Shown piece after piece: positions 52,721-60,217 of a DNA stretch of 64,000 nt (the first letter of the stretch is position 1; each line of letters begins with the position of its first letter). The notes beneath the pieces are model-generated. The model was not told where the DNA came from. It saw nothing but the letters and a program-made list of their open reading frames with translations, and ran no database searches. The position numbers and the translations under genes are program-made. Origin of the DNA: JABDGR01 sp964561455. GTDB taxonomy: Bacteria > Verrucomicrobiota > Verrucomicrobiia > Opitutales > JABDGR01. The stretch lies in NCBI GenBank assembly GCA_964561455.1, contig CAZLPS010000007.1, positions 33,217-97,216 of the forward strand, given 5' to 3'.

Positions 52721-53278
52721 TCAGGTGAGGAAGCGGCCCATGAGCGTGAGCAGCCGCCGCGCGTTCGCATTCACGTTCTCCAGCTTTTCCACCCGCTGGC
52801 GAAGCCACGGACGGTCAGCCTCCGGCGCATGCTCGACGAGCTTCGAGAGACCCCCGAGCCGCTCGCTGGCCGACTCGAGCTGCCCGGCGACTTCATCATC
52901 GAGAAATGAGCCGATGAGCTTGCGAAACTGGTCCTCCGCCTCGAAGTGTTCGCGCCGGGCTCCGGGAACGTAAATGGGGCGGACGGCCTTGAAGGAACGC
53001 AACTGGCGCAGTCCCTGGCTGGCCGAGCCGAGGCTGATGCGCAGCCGGCCCATGATCTCCTCCATCGTCAGCGGCCGCGGGGAGAGATAGAGCAGTCCGT
53101 AGATCGCGCCCACGGATTTCGGCAGCCCCAAAATCTGCCCCGCCCGCATCGCCAGCGCCACCACCTCCCGCTCCAGCGGCGAAAGCGGGGCGAAGATCAC
53201 CTTGCGGGGTCGCAGCCCGGGCCGGGCTAATCGGGACCCCGGAACATGACGGGAGGCGGGCTGAAGGGCGGTCTTCAT
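52721..53278 (-). CDS. GbsR/MarR-like winged-helix regulator
   Basis: The 185-residue protein has a winged helix-turn-helix (SPRPLTMEEIMGRLRISLGS, then ASQGLRQLRSFKAVRPIYVP) at residues 60-105 and a C-terminal helical part (LRQRVEKLENVNANARRLL). This arrangement resembles GbsR-type repressors. The ATG at 53278 coincides with the predicted transcription start of the promoter at 53285-53312, so translation may be leaderless. It probably controls its own operon, including the NusG-like gene. Confidence 0.8.
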   Translation of the reverse strand: MKTALQPASRHVPGSRLARPGLRPRKVIFAPLSPLEREVVALAMRAGQILGLPKSVGAIYGLLYLSPRPLTMEEIMGRLRISLGSASQGLRQLRSFKAVRPIYVPGARREHFEAEDQFRKLIGSFLDDEVAGQLESASERLGGLSKLVEHAPEADRPWLRQRVEKLENVNANARRLLTLMGRFLT

Positions 53279-53284
53279 GAACCC

Positions 53285-53312
53285 AATTTAACCCATTTTG
53301 CAAAGATTTCAA
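53285..53312 (-). promoter_or_regulatory. Promoter of the GbsR-like / NusG-like operon
   Basis: The minus strand has TTGAAA at 53307-53312, a 16-bp spacer, and TAAATT (4 of 6 matches) at 53285-53290. The +1 is predicted at about 53278, the first base of the regulator's ATG. The rest of the 298-bp gap (53279-53576) contains no other gene or clear signal. Confidence 0.5.
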
Positions 53313-53576
53313 TAGAAAATGAAAAGAGTCTTTCCCGGCGCAGACGGCACCGGCCATCGTGGCGTGAGACGGCGGCCGTTCCGGTGTAGCGTAAGGAAAA
53401 GACATGAAACCATTATCCTACCCACAACCTGCGCCATTACAGCGGCAAACCTGTCGGCGTCGTTGCCGTCGCGCTCGCTGAAGCGAAAGGCTATTTGGGT
53501 CTGACCGGCAAGGGTATTTATTTGATGGCCTGCAACGCATCGCCCGCGCCTCAGGGCTGGATCTCGCGAAATCCTT

Positions 53577-54614
53577 CTACGGTTCCACACGGGAAGGTTG
53601 ACCCATTAAAGATTCAATGCCCTTGAAGACAGCTTCTGGCGTAATCTCGGTCATGCAAGCAATATTATTCGGGCATCCATCCCGCCAATGCATTATTGGG
53701 TTCCTATGATGGCAGCCCAAGCACGCGACATTGGATGTGATTCCAATCGACAGAGTTTCAGGAGGTAATCGCAAGGCGGGGGAAATAGGCCCAAACAGCC
53801 CAATCGTCGGCGTGCCGACCGCACCGGCTATATGAAGAAGCCCCGAGTCAATTCCAATAAAGGCGTCCAAGGTTTCAAGCATTCCAACAGTCTGCGCCAA
53901 ATCATAACGACCTACGCAATCATACGCTCCATTTACACGTGGCGTGCCAACAAGGCCCCTAGTGGTATCCACATCGGATCCGAACTGAACGACGGTGCAG
54001 CGATACCGAGACCTAATCATCCTAACTAGCAACTCCCATCTTTCTGCCCGCCATTCCCTAACGGCCCACGAAGGCCCAGTATGAATCCCAAAAAGAAGCG
54101 GCCTTCCATCTCGAATTCTATTCGCTTCCTTAGCCGAAAAATCAGCAATTGGCTTTGGAATATAAAGGCGCGGCTGACGGGACACCAAATTGACCCCGAG
54201 TGTTCGAGCAAAATCGTCAACTAAATGCAACGGACTCCCGAAGCGCCCTTCTTCATCATCCAGCCTCGGCCTAAAAAATTTGTCGTAGTCCTGTGCAAAA
54301 AGCATTGGCACTTTCGGATTCCAGTCACTCTCGACAATCTTATCCGCAACCTTTCCCATTTCAACAATCGCTCGAAATTGTTTCTGGACCCCATAGACAA
54401 TGTAAGCATTCGGGAATTTCTCGCGAAGCGCGAGCACACCGGGAAAAGTGCATATGATATCCCCAATTCCAGAATACCGCTCAATGGCTATGATCTGCCT
54501 CTTGAGAATGCGACGCCGCATTCGCATAACGACCCGGAAGGCAATACTAGCAATCGTGGAAACGCGGTTAGACGAGAATCGTGTAACGTAAAATGAAAGC
54601 GATTTACAATTCAT
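53577..54614 (-). CDS. Glycosyltransferase family 9 (heptosyltransferase-like)
   Basis: The 345-residue protein has an N-terminal basic region, ERYSGIGDIICTFPGVLALR (GT9 acceptor loop), GPSWAVREWRAERW, FIGIDSGLLHIAGAVGTPT, and a C-terminal cysteine/CPN motif (CLGCHH and CPNNIACM) like that of the GT9 at 40137-41144. Base composition is lower in GC than in the central operon. It lies between the regulator's promoter and the intact wzt, and may belong to a distinct, more recently acquired part of the locus. Confidence 0.84.
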   Translation of the reverse strand: MNCKSLSFYVTRFSSNRVSTIASIAFRVVMRMRRRILKRQIIAIERYSGIGDIICTFPGVLALREKFPNAYIVYGVQKQFRAIVEMGKVADKIVESDWNPKVPMLFAQDYDKFFRPRLDDEEGRFGSPLHLVDDFARTLGVNLVSRQPRLYIPKPIADFSAKEANRIRDGRPLLFGIHTGPSWAVREWRAERWELLVRMIRSRYRCTVVQFGSDVDTTRGLVGTPRVNGAYDCVGRYDLAQTVGMLETLDAFIGIDSGLLHIAGAVGTPTIGLFGPISPALRLPPETLSIGITSNVACLGCHHRNPIMHWRDGCPNNIACMTEITPEAVFKGIESLMGQPSRVEP

Positions 54615-54627
54615 CTCCTCAGGAACG

Positions 54628-55896
54628 TTAGGAATTAATCCATTTGCTGGGAAGCCTAACTCCTGCTCCGCCCTTTGCCTGGTGAGTTTGAGTGCCTTTT
54701 CCCGAAACTACATCTACTTGTGTCACAGATGGAAGGTAATCAATTCCAAACATTGGGCCCGACCGAGCTCCAAGATTTATGGAATATAATCCTGGCGGAA
54801 GCGGGAAAGCGTCAACCGTAAACTTCATAGTATACCTTTCTCCCTTTTTCACAGCAAAACGTTGACCAGGATCATCCGACTCATATGTAAGTAGCCGAAC
54901 GCCGTCCAAAGAGCTGAATCCAAGTCCTACGGACACTTCCTCAATATCAGCACCCGCTGCAAACCCTACCTGAACGCTCAAGGCTTCAGTATGGAAAATC
55001 GGAAGGCCCGACAAAAAGCGGATTTCAGTCAGCATGAACTGCGGGCTGCCCCCATTCTGCCTGTCGAAACCCGACAAATCAATCACAGGAGAAGCCGATG
55101 TTCTGGACTCACGCAGGTAACTGTCGACGACCTCATTACAATTGCCCGATTGTGCAATCGCACCATCTTTAAGCCAAATGACGGATGAGCAAAGCGATTT
55201 CATCGCGGCCATATTGTGGCTTACGAAAAGGACAGTTCGGCCATCGCTCCGAGATGCGGCTTTCATTTTCCCAAGGCATTTTTGCTGAAAGGCAGCGTCC
55301 CCAACTGCAAGTACCTCGTCTACAATTAGAATTTCCGGCTCAAGGTGCGCAGCAACGGCAAAAGCGAGACGAACATACATCCCGGACGAATACCGCTTTA
55401 CTGGGGTGTCAATGAATTTCTCGATTTCCGAAAACGCGACGATTTCGTCAAATTTTCTTGTGATTTCAGCGGCGCGCATCCCAAGGATTGCCCCGTTGAG
55501 GTATATGTTCTCGCGCCCCGTTAGCTCGGGATGGAAACCCGTCCCAACCTCGAGCAGCGACGCGAGGCGCCCGCAGATTTCTGCGTGCCCTCGAGACGGA
55601 GGCATGATACGGGAAAGGATCTTGAGAAGCGTAGATTTCCCCGCGCCGTTCCGCCCAATTATTCCCACAACTTCTCCTCGTGGAATCTCAAAGGAGACAT
55701 CGCGGAGCGCCCAGAGGATGTCGGGCGCGGTCTCCGCATCATCGAATTTAGTAAGGGAACGAAGGCGTCGAAAATTGCGAACTGGCGAGGCAGCAAAGCG
55801 TGCCGCAGCCTGGAGCAAGGTGGCTGGTCGCTCTTCTTTCTTTCCAAGCCTGTAAATCTTGGAGATGCTGGAAACTCGGATTGCTGGAATCGGCAT
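54628..55896 (-). CDS. wzt: Wzt-type ABC exporter ATPase with C-terminal substrate-binding domain
   Basis: The 422-residue protein has Walker A (GRNGAGKST) near residue 76, the ABC signature region KRYSSGMYVRLAFAVAAHL, and Walker B LIVDEVLAVGD. About 140 further residues form a beta-rich domain (SPVIDLSGFDRQNGGSPQF onward). Wzt C-terminal domains recognise the cap or repeat of the O-polysaccharide. This is the only complete ATPase for the wzm permease in the window. It has lower GC than the central genes, and its first 110 residues are closely similar to the truncated copy at 48443-48886. Confidence 0.88.
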   Translation of the reverse strand: MPIPAIRVSSISKIYRLGKKEERPATLLQAAARFAASPVRNFRRLRSLTKFDDAETAPDILWALRDVSFEIPRGEVVGIIGRNGAGKSTLLKILSRIMPPSRGHAEICGRLASLLEVGTGFHPELTGRENIYLNGAILGMRAAEITRKFDEIVAFSEIEKFIDTPVKRYSSGMYVRLAFAVAAHLEPEILIVDEVLAVGDAAFQQKCLGKMKAASRSDGRTVLFVSHNMAAMKSLCSSVIWLKDGAIAQSGNCNEVVDSYLRESRTSASPVIDLSGFDRQNGGSPQFMLTEIRFLSGLPIFHTEALSVQVGFAAGADIEEVSVGLGFSSLDGVRLLTYESDDPGQRFAVKKGERYTMKFTVDAFPLPPGLYSINLGARSGPMFGIDYLPSVTQVDVVSGKGTQTHQAKGGAGVRLPSKWINS

Positions 55897-55970
55897 TCTA
55901 ATTGGAATTTATGGTTGCGATCCAAACAATTTCTTCAATCTTAAATTGCCCGAGATCAAATCCGAAAAGT

Positions 55971-56246
55971 TCATTGTTTCGGCGGAGGCCGATCAGGCCA
56001 ACATTTGTTGAAATATCCATAGTTTCTGAGTTCACTTTCGTCTTCGCCGCCTGCCTTGAAGATTATAAGATATAGAAAAAACGGCCAAAAAGGCATAAAT
56101 ATCCCTGCCATCGCGAGGACCAGGAAGACAAGAATCACCCAGTCCACAAATCCTCGGCGCATAGGAAACTCCCTCACCGCGGTAAAAACCCAGAAAGAAC
56201 CGATACTCATCCCTATGACGGCTCCCAATAAAAGGTAAATATGCAT
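55971..56246 (-). CDS. Small membrane protein
   Basis: Starting at the ATG at 56246 (MHIYLLLGAVIGMSIGSFWV), the 91-residue protein has two to three hydrophobic segments and a hydrophilic C-terminus. No family is recognised. A longer frame up to 56318 adds a soluble leader without support. It is in the AT-richer section between the wzt gene and the transposase remnant. Confidence 0.5.
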   Translation of the reverse strand: MHIYLLLGAVIGMSIGSFWVFTAVREFPMRRGFVDWVILVFLVLAMAGIFMPFWPFFLYLIIFKAGGEDESELRNYGYFNKCWPDRPPPKQ

Positions 56247-56295
56247 CACGATGCATTCTTCTACCCCAACGCCAAAAAGGCAAGATAGGATTCTT

Positions 56296-56499
56296 TCAGG
56301 TTGCTGGTTCGTTGGCACGCGCGACGGCGGCGCGGCTTTGCTCGACTCCAGCGGCCATTGCCGGGGTCATGCGTATCGCGCTATGGGTCTTGACGAAGTT
56401 GTAATAGAAGAACACCTGTACAAAGTCACGTTTCGGCATGGCTGCAACATAGCCCGCCACGCCCCGATTGCCACCCCAAAGCCGGGTTTTACAACTCAA
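56296..56499 (-). pseudogene. Transposase C-terminal remnant
   Basis: A 67-codon frame contains FFYYNFVKTHSAIRMTPAMA, a phrase typical of the C-terminal end of DDE transposases with NFxxxHxAxxxTPAxAAG. Upstream coding is disrupted and no catalytic domain or inverted repeats can be found. It marks the left edge of the accessory region. A 31-bp motif nearby (56511-56541) recurs at 59605-59635. Confidence 0.7.
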
Positions 56500-56510
56500 A
56501 CTGTACCACT

Positions 56511-56541
56511 ACCTTCTTTCAGGTAGCGGGTCAGCTTCAAT
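56511..56541 (+). repeat. Motif shared with 59605-59635
   Basis: The sequence around CTTTCAGGTAGCGGGTCAGC at 56511-56541 is repeated with a few changes (CTTTCGGTAGTGGGTCAGCT) at 59605-59635, in the same direction. The two copies flank a 3.06-kb stretch with the XRE, hypothetical, gp27-like and HTH genes. They could be remnant ends of a transposon or attachment sites. Confidence 0.5.
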
Positions 56542-56776
56542 CCAAGCGGGATTAGGCCGGAAAGCCGGGAGAGGGGCCGCTATGGTTGGCCCATGCCGAA
56601 ACCAGATTTCTTTCAGGTAAGAATGATGTACCACATCTTTTGACGAATTCATGTGACGTCGCGCGTCACTATGGCTATCCCGGTGGAGGCCGGCACGGAG
56701 CTATCAAATGCGCATCGCAAAAAAGAAAACAATTGCCGACAAAGCAGGCGAGCGCGGGACTCGGCGCTATAGGGCT

Positions 56777-57070
56777 TCATTTCTTTGGCGGCCGCCCTGC
56801 CCGCAAATTGGCCACGGGCTTGGAATTCGCCCGCGGCGGCGGGTCCAGCATCGCACCCATACTCGCGCCCAATGCTTTAGCGAGCGATTCGACCGTTTCC
56901 AAATACACTCCCGGCCATCTCCCCGACTCGATCTTCTGGTAGTGCTTGTATTCCAATCCCGCACGCTCGGCGAGCGCCTCCTGGCTGAGCCCCCGGCTCA
57001 CGCGGAGCCGCTTCGCATTCAGGCGGAGATTCTTTAGGGCATTCACACCTAATTCTCGCCCCTTTCTCAA
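56777..57070 (-). CDS. XRE-family helix-turn-helix regulator
   Basis: The 97-residue protein has an N-terminal HTH (LSQEALAERAGLEYKHYQKI, residues 30-49), followed by the YLETVESLAKALGASMGAML helix typical of XRE/Cro-like regulators, and a short basic tail. It is divergent from a small gene on the plus strand (57133). Such regulators are common controllers of mobile or toxin-antitoxin-like cassettes. Confidence 0.82.
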   Translation of the reverse strand: MRKGRELGVNALKNLRLNAKRLRVSRGLSQEALAERAGLEYKHYQKIESGRWPGVYLETVESLAKALGASMGAMLDPPPRANSKPVANLRAGRPPKK

Positions 57071-57132
57071 TTTCTTGACACAGTAGACTTACACCAGTCT
57101 TTTGGCGTATTAAATTAACCCACTCCATCACG

Positions 57133-57324
57133 ATGCACCTTCCCACCGTAAGAAGCTACCTCATGGACCGCCGCAACGACATCCACTACTGCGTCGTTGC
57201 CTTCCGCAAGCTTTCGAAAAGGGAACTTGCCCTGTATATCCCAATCGCCCTATCGCAAATCAAAGAAAGGGCTCGGCCCCGCCGTGGAGGCTCGCACACA
57301 ATTGTAAGCATCATTGATAACTAA
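57133..57324 (+). CDS. Small hypothetical protein
   Basis: The 63-residue protein (MHLPTVRSYLMDRRNDIHYC) is basic with a possible fold (VAFRKLSKRELALYIPIALS). It is divergent from the XRE regulator gene, separated by 62 bp. No family is named, but the composition and position argue for a real gene in the accessory cassette. Confidence 0.45.
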   Translation: MHLPTVRSYLMDRRNDIHYCVVAFRKLSKRELALYIPIALSQIKERARPRRGGSHTIVSIIDN

Positions 57325-57415
57325 ATAATGCGTTTGCCATAGCCACGCCGCAAAATGATCTTTTTGCTCGCTCTCTGCTCCGGCAGATTCCATCCTATCC
57401 GTCTGGAGTTTAACC

Positions 57416-57706
57416 ATGGCCCATCCCCGGAAAAGATTCGCTCTGAGAAAAGAAGACCGCATGATTCACCGGGTCCGATATGTTGACGGGCCACTTCGCG
57501 GCAAAACCACCACGGTCCTCTGGCGCCCGTACGGGATGGTAGTAAAATTCGAAGGCCGACGTCTCTTCTACGTCCCGGCCGGAGAGCCAAATTATAAAAC
57601 GGCTGGTGCCTACCCGAAAGTAGACTTCGTTTTGAAGCCTACCTATCCAATCCACCCGGCATTGCGCACTTTGCGCTCGGCGTATTACCAACTGCAACAC
57701 AAGTAA
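57416..57706 (+). CDS. Small hypothetical protein
   Basis: The 96-residue basic protein (MAHPRKRFALRKEDRMIHRV) contains short beta-strand-like segments (VRYVDGPLRGKTTTVLW, YGMVVKFEGRRLFYVP). No known domain was recognised. It lies between the 63-residue gene and the gp27-like gene on the plus strand, in an accessory cassette. An alternative start is at MIHRVRYVDG. Confidence 0.45.
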   Translation: MAHPRKRFALRKEDRMIHRVRYVDGPLRGKTTTVLWRPYGMVVKFEGRRLFYVPAGEPNYKTAGAYPKVDFVLKPTYPIHPALRTLRSAYYQLQHK

Positions 57707-57737
57707 GCTGCCTCCTACCTCATACCTACTTTCGAAG

Positions 57738-57818
57738 CCAACCTATCCAACGCAGCCAACCTATCCAACGCAGCCAACGCATCAAACGCATCAAACCTAT
57801 CCAACGCAGCCAACGCAG
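57738..57818. repeat. Nine-base minisatellite, nine units
   Basis: Nine contiguous 9-bp units (CCAACCTAT, CCAACGCAG, CCAACCTAT, CCAACGCAG and close variants) occupy 57738-57818. The array lies between the hypothetical gene and the gp27-like gene. It is similar in period to the arrays at 4592 and 23839, but different in sequence. Confidence 0.85.
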
Positions 57819-57867
57819 TGGTATCTTTTTCCAATCCACCTGTGCTAAGGTCGCCGAAGTCACCCAA

Positions 57868-57963
57868 AGCTTGGAGCTTGGTGCACGGAGCCGGGAGCCA
57901 TTACCACGGCGGTTATGGCCGAACCCGAACTCCCCGCTCCCTGCTCCCCGCTCCCCACTTCCA
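57868..57963. repeat. Two phased heptad arrays before the gp27-like gene
   Basis: One array at 57868-57899 (AGCTTGG AGCTTGG TGCACGG AGCCGGG) and a second at 57929-57963 (ACTCCCC GCTCCCT GCTCCCC GCTCCCC ACTTCCA) lie upstream of the gene. The second runs up to and includes the A of its ATG, so it occupies the expected ribosome-binding region. Confidence 0.8.
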
Positions 57964-58853
57964 TGACCCCCACTGGCAAAATCGCCCGCCTCCCCCTCGT
58001 CATTCGCGAGCAACTTAACAGCCGTCTCTTTGACGGTGAATCCGGTCGCGACGCACTGGCTTGGTTAAACTCGCTCCCAGAAGTGATCAACTATCTTAAG
58101 GCCAATTACGATGGCACACCGATCAGTGACAGTAACTTATCCGCTTGGAAGATCGGAGGCTACGAAAGCTGGATTAGGCAACAAGAGATAAGAACCTGGG
58201 TCCAAAGATTGTCCGAAGAATCGGCCGATTTTAAGCACGACGTTAAGGCTGCCACCCCCGCTGAACTCCTCGCAATCCCGGTGGCCCATACCCTTGGTCG
58301 ACTCCTCTACGATTGCGCCGCCGGCGCCCCCCACGATCAGGATCAAGCCGCAAAACTTCTGGCCACCGCACGCGAACTTACTCGCCTCCGCCGGGCCGAT
58401 CAGGCCGAACGTGCCCTGCAAATCAAACTCGAATTGCATCAAGCCGCGAAGGACAAGGCGGCAGAAGAACACCGCGCCCACCTCGAGGAATTGGCTGAAA
58501 TGGCCGAAATAAGAGCAGCCAAAAAAGCCGAATGGGAAAAACTCCACGCCAGAATAACCGCCGACCAAGACTCGCCGGAAGACGACGAGGAGCCCGCCGC
58601 CGACTCACCGACCGCGGACGACGACGATCCGGAGGCTGATAATTTGCTGAAACAGAGTGAAAAGCTCGAACAATATTTGGATCGCCTTGAAGCAATCGGA
58701 GAAAAGCTTGATGAACATCGCAGCGCAATTAAACCCCACCAATCGAACATCGGGAATCCAACAACCCCGCCCGCACCCGCCACCACGCTGCCTTCCCAAA
58801 CCCCAGGTTCCACGAAATCACAATCGCAGCCGCGCCCAGTTCGCTTCAGCTAA
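57963..58853 (+). CDS. Mu gp27-like (DUF3486-like) protein with coiled coil
   Basis: The 296-residue protein begins MTPTGKIARLPLVIREQLNS. The pattern LPLVIREQLNSRLFDG and LAWLNSLPEVINYL, with WKIGGYESWI, resembles the Mu gp27 small-terminase-like family (DUF3486), which is often repeated in Verrucomicrobiota genomes. The C-terminal half is an Ala/Glu/Asp-rich coiled coil with an acidic stretch (DDEEPAADSPTADDDDPEA). Its role outside phages is unknown. The preferred start is the ATG at 57963; an upstream in-frame ATG at 57915 would be encoded by the heptad array. Confidence 0.7.
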   Translation: MTPTGKIARLPLVIREQLNSRLFDGESGRDALAWLNSLPEVINYLKANYDGTPISDSNLSAWKIGGYESWIRQQEIRTWVQRLSEESADFKHDVKAATPAELLAIPVAHTLGRLLYDCAAGAPHDQDQAAKLLATARELTRLRRADQAERALQIKLELHQAAKDKAAEEHRAHLEELAEMAEIRAAKKAEWEKLHARITADQDSPEDDEEPAADSPTADDDDPEADNLLKQSEKLEQYLDRLEAIGEKLDEHRSAIKPHQSNIGNPTTPPAPATTLPSQTPGSTKSQSQPRPVRFS

Positions 58854-59201
58854 TTTAAACCCCGGACCCAATATCCCAAAAACTGGCAATCATGGATTTA
58901 TAGGCAATTATAGGTAATTATAGGTAATTATAGGTAAATTGAAAAATTTTCGGCCTCGATCTAAATCTCCTCCCTACTGTCTCCCAAATTCTAGCACCTT
59001 GTGTCCAGCTTCCCAGCCAAAAATTCCTCTTCCCGGATGAGTCAATTACCAATTACCCACCAGCCAACCTCCAATACCGGCCCCCACGGGTCCTCTACCA
59101 AAGAATAATGTTGCGTACGGCCCCAACAGATGGGATAATATGCTGTCCCGAGCCTACTCTTACGCTTTAAGAAGCACCATCACCGCCCACCTGCCCCGGC
59201 C
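58854..59201. repeat. Intergenic region with a 10-bp tandem array
   Basis: The 348-bp gap between the gp27-like and HTH genes has no gene. At 58900-58940 there are four 10-bp units of ATAGGTAATT type. The remainder is AT-rich with no clear promoter or terminator. Confidence 0.6.
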
Positions 59202-59579
59202 ATGCAATCCCCATCCGACGACTCCCAGCTCCATCATTTTAGCTTCATTCTGCCCCCAGGCCAGATTTGGTTTAGCCCAAAGGAGGCGGCGCACGTCATT
59301 GGCCGTTCCGATCAATTTGTCCGGGACCTTTTCGACAACCAAAAAATCCTCGGTCATCAAAATAACGCCAAGGCGCGAAAGGGCCGTGAACGCCGCCAAA
59401 CCTACCAGATCCACCGCGACTGCCTCCTATTGTACCTTCTCGAAACCGCCAACTATAAGCCTCAGGAATTTATCGGGCAAATAACCAAACTGATTAGCTT
59501 CCGAACCGACAAGGAAGTCCGCGAGATCCAATTCGTTATTGCTGAATTTGTCCGTAAAAGCTCCAAGAAATTAGCCTGA
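59202..59579 (+). CDS. HTH-domain DNA-binding protein (excisionase/MerR-like)
   Basis: The 125-residue protein has a probable helix-turn-helix near residues 25-45 (FSPKEAAHVIGRSDQFVRDL), as in HTH_17/excisionase-type proteins, then a basic loop (KARKGRERRQTYQIHRDCLL) and a C-terminal helical section. It follows the gp27-like gene and is flanked by the shared motif at 59605. It may control excision or gene expression of the accessory cassette. Confidence 0.6.
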   Translation: MQSPSDDSQLHHFSFILPPGQIWFSPKEAAHVIGRSDQFVRDLFDNQKILGHQNNAKARKGRERRQTYQIHRDCLLLYLLETANYKPQEFIGQITKLISFRTDKEVREIQFVIAEFVRKSSKKLA

Positions 59580-59604
59580 GTCATCAAATTGCTAAAGGCT
59601 AGGC

Positions 59605-59635
59605 ACCCTGCTTTCGGTAGTGGGTCAGCTTGAAA
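59605..59635 (+). repeat. Motif shared with 56511-56541
   Basis: Second copy of the direct motif at 56511-56541, carrying CTTTCGGTAGTGGGTCAGCT. It lies just past the HTH gene and close to the IS66 remnant. Confidence 0.5.
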
Positions 59636-59669
59636 TCAGCAAAAACCACCAAGGCAGAATGGCCTAAGG

Positions 59670-59780
59670 CTATTTAGGCGGCGATACCGTGGTAGACACA
59701 TTCGCAATCCGCCAAATGACAAAGAGCAGAATGGCACCAATAACAACGATAACAATCAGCCAGAAATTTTTATTCTTCAT
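59670..59780 (-). CDS. Putative 36-residue membrane peptide
   Basis: A short frame MKNKNFWLIVIVVIGAILLF codes for one hydrophobic helix with a lysine/asparagine start. No Shine-Dalgarno is clear. It could be a genuine small membrane peptide or a chance frame. It sits between the IS66 remnant and the shared motif. Confidence 0.3.
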   Translation of the reverse strand: MKNKNFWLIVIVVIGAILLFVIWRIANVSTTVSPPK

Positions 59781-59914
59781 GCTGCCACTTCTACAGCCTT
59801 TTGGTCTTGGAGCGCAACCACTTCCCTGCTTTCCAGTTCTTTGACATTGTCTGTAAAACGCCAAAGACTGGGTGTCCAAAGGCACCCAACCCGCACTGGG
59901 CGCGCCCCGTGGGC

Positions 59915-60074
59915 AGCTTTCGATGACGGTGTAGAGGATGGCGCTGCGCTCGCCAGCGTCGGAGGCGCCGCTGAACCGCCAGTTCTTTTTCCCCAGCGCG
60001 GTGGCCCGGATCACGTTTTCGAACAGGTTGCTGTCCATCTCAAGGCGGCCGTCGGGAAGGTTAACGCCCAGCAA
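59915..60074 (-). pseudogene. IS66 transposase (TnpC) remnant
   Basis: The translation contains DGRLEMDSNLFENVIRATAL, GKKNWRFSG, and SAILYTVIESC, which match the C-terminal part of the IS66 TnpC transposase (DGRxEIDNNxxENxIRPxALGKKNW and YTLxESC). The frame then becomes unrelated, and the rest of the element is absent. It marks the right edge of the accessory stretch. Confidence 0.85.
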
Positions 60075-60217
60075 AGATCACGGAGTGAGGGCACCGATGG
60101 CCCCGATCGTCGTGGCGCGAGGCGTCGAGCCAGGCGTGCACTCCCGGTCTCGATACCCACCCGCGCGGCTTGGGCCAGCAGCGGGAAGCTGGCGCCAGGG
60201 CGATTGCCATGGGCCGT
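60075..60217. other. Short interval between the IS66 remnant and htrA
   Basis: No gene or clear regulatory signal. The interval does not match other IS66 parts on inspection and probably contains degraded sequence. Confidence 0.3.

Noticed and set aside
51973..52770. 265-codon minus-strand frame over the NusG-like gene
   Set aside because: It is a shadow of the NusG-like gene and continues through the palindromes. It is Arg/Gly/Ala-rich with no domain.
53309..53590. 93-codon minus-strand frame upstream of the GbsR-like gene
   Set aside because: It lies in the promoter interval, has no recognisable domain, and overlaps the GT9 3' end.
57738..57818. Possible CRISPR array
   Set aside because: The units are 9 bp with no spacers; they are contiguous. 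This is a minisatellite, not a CRISPR.
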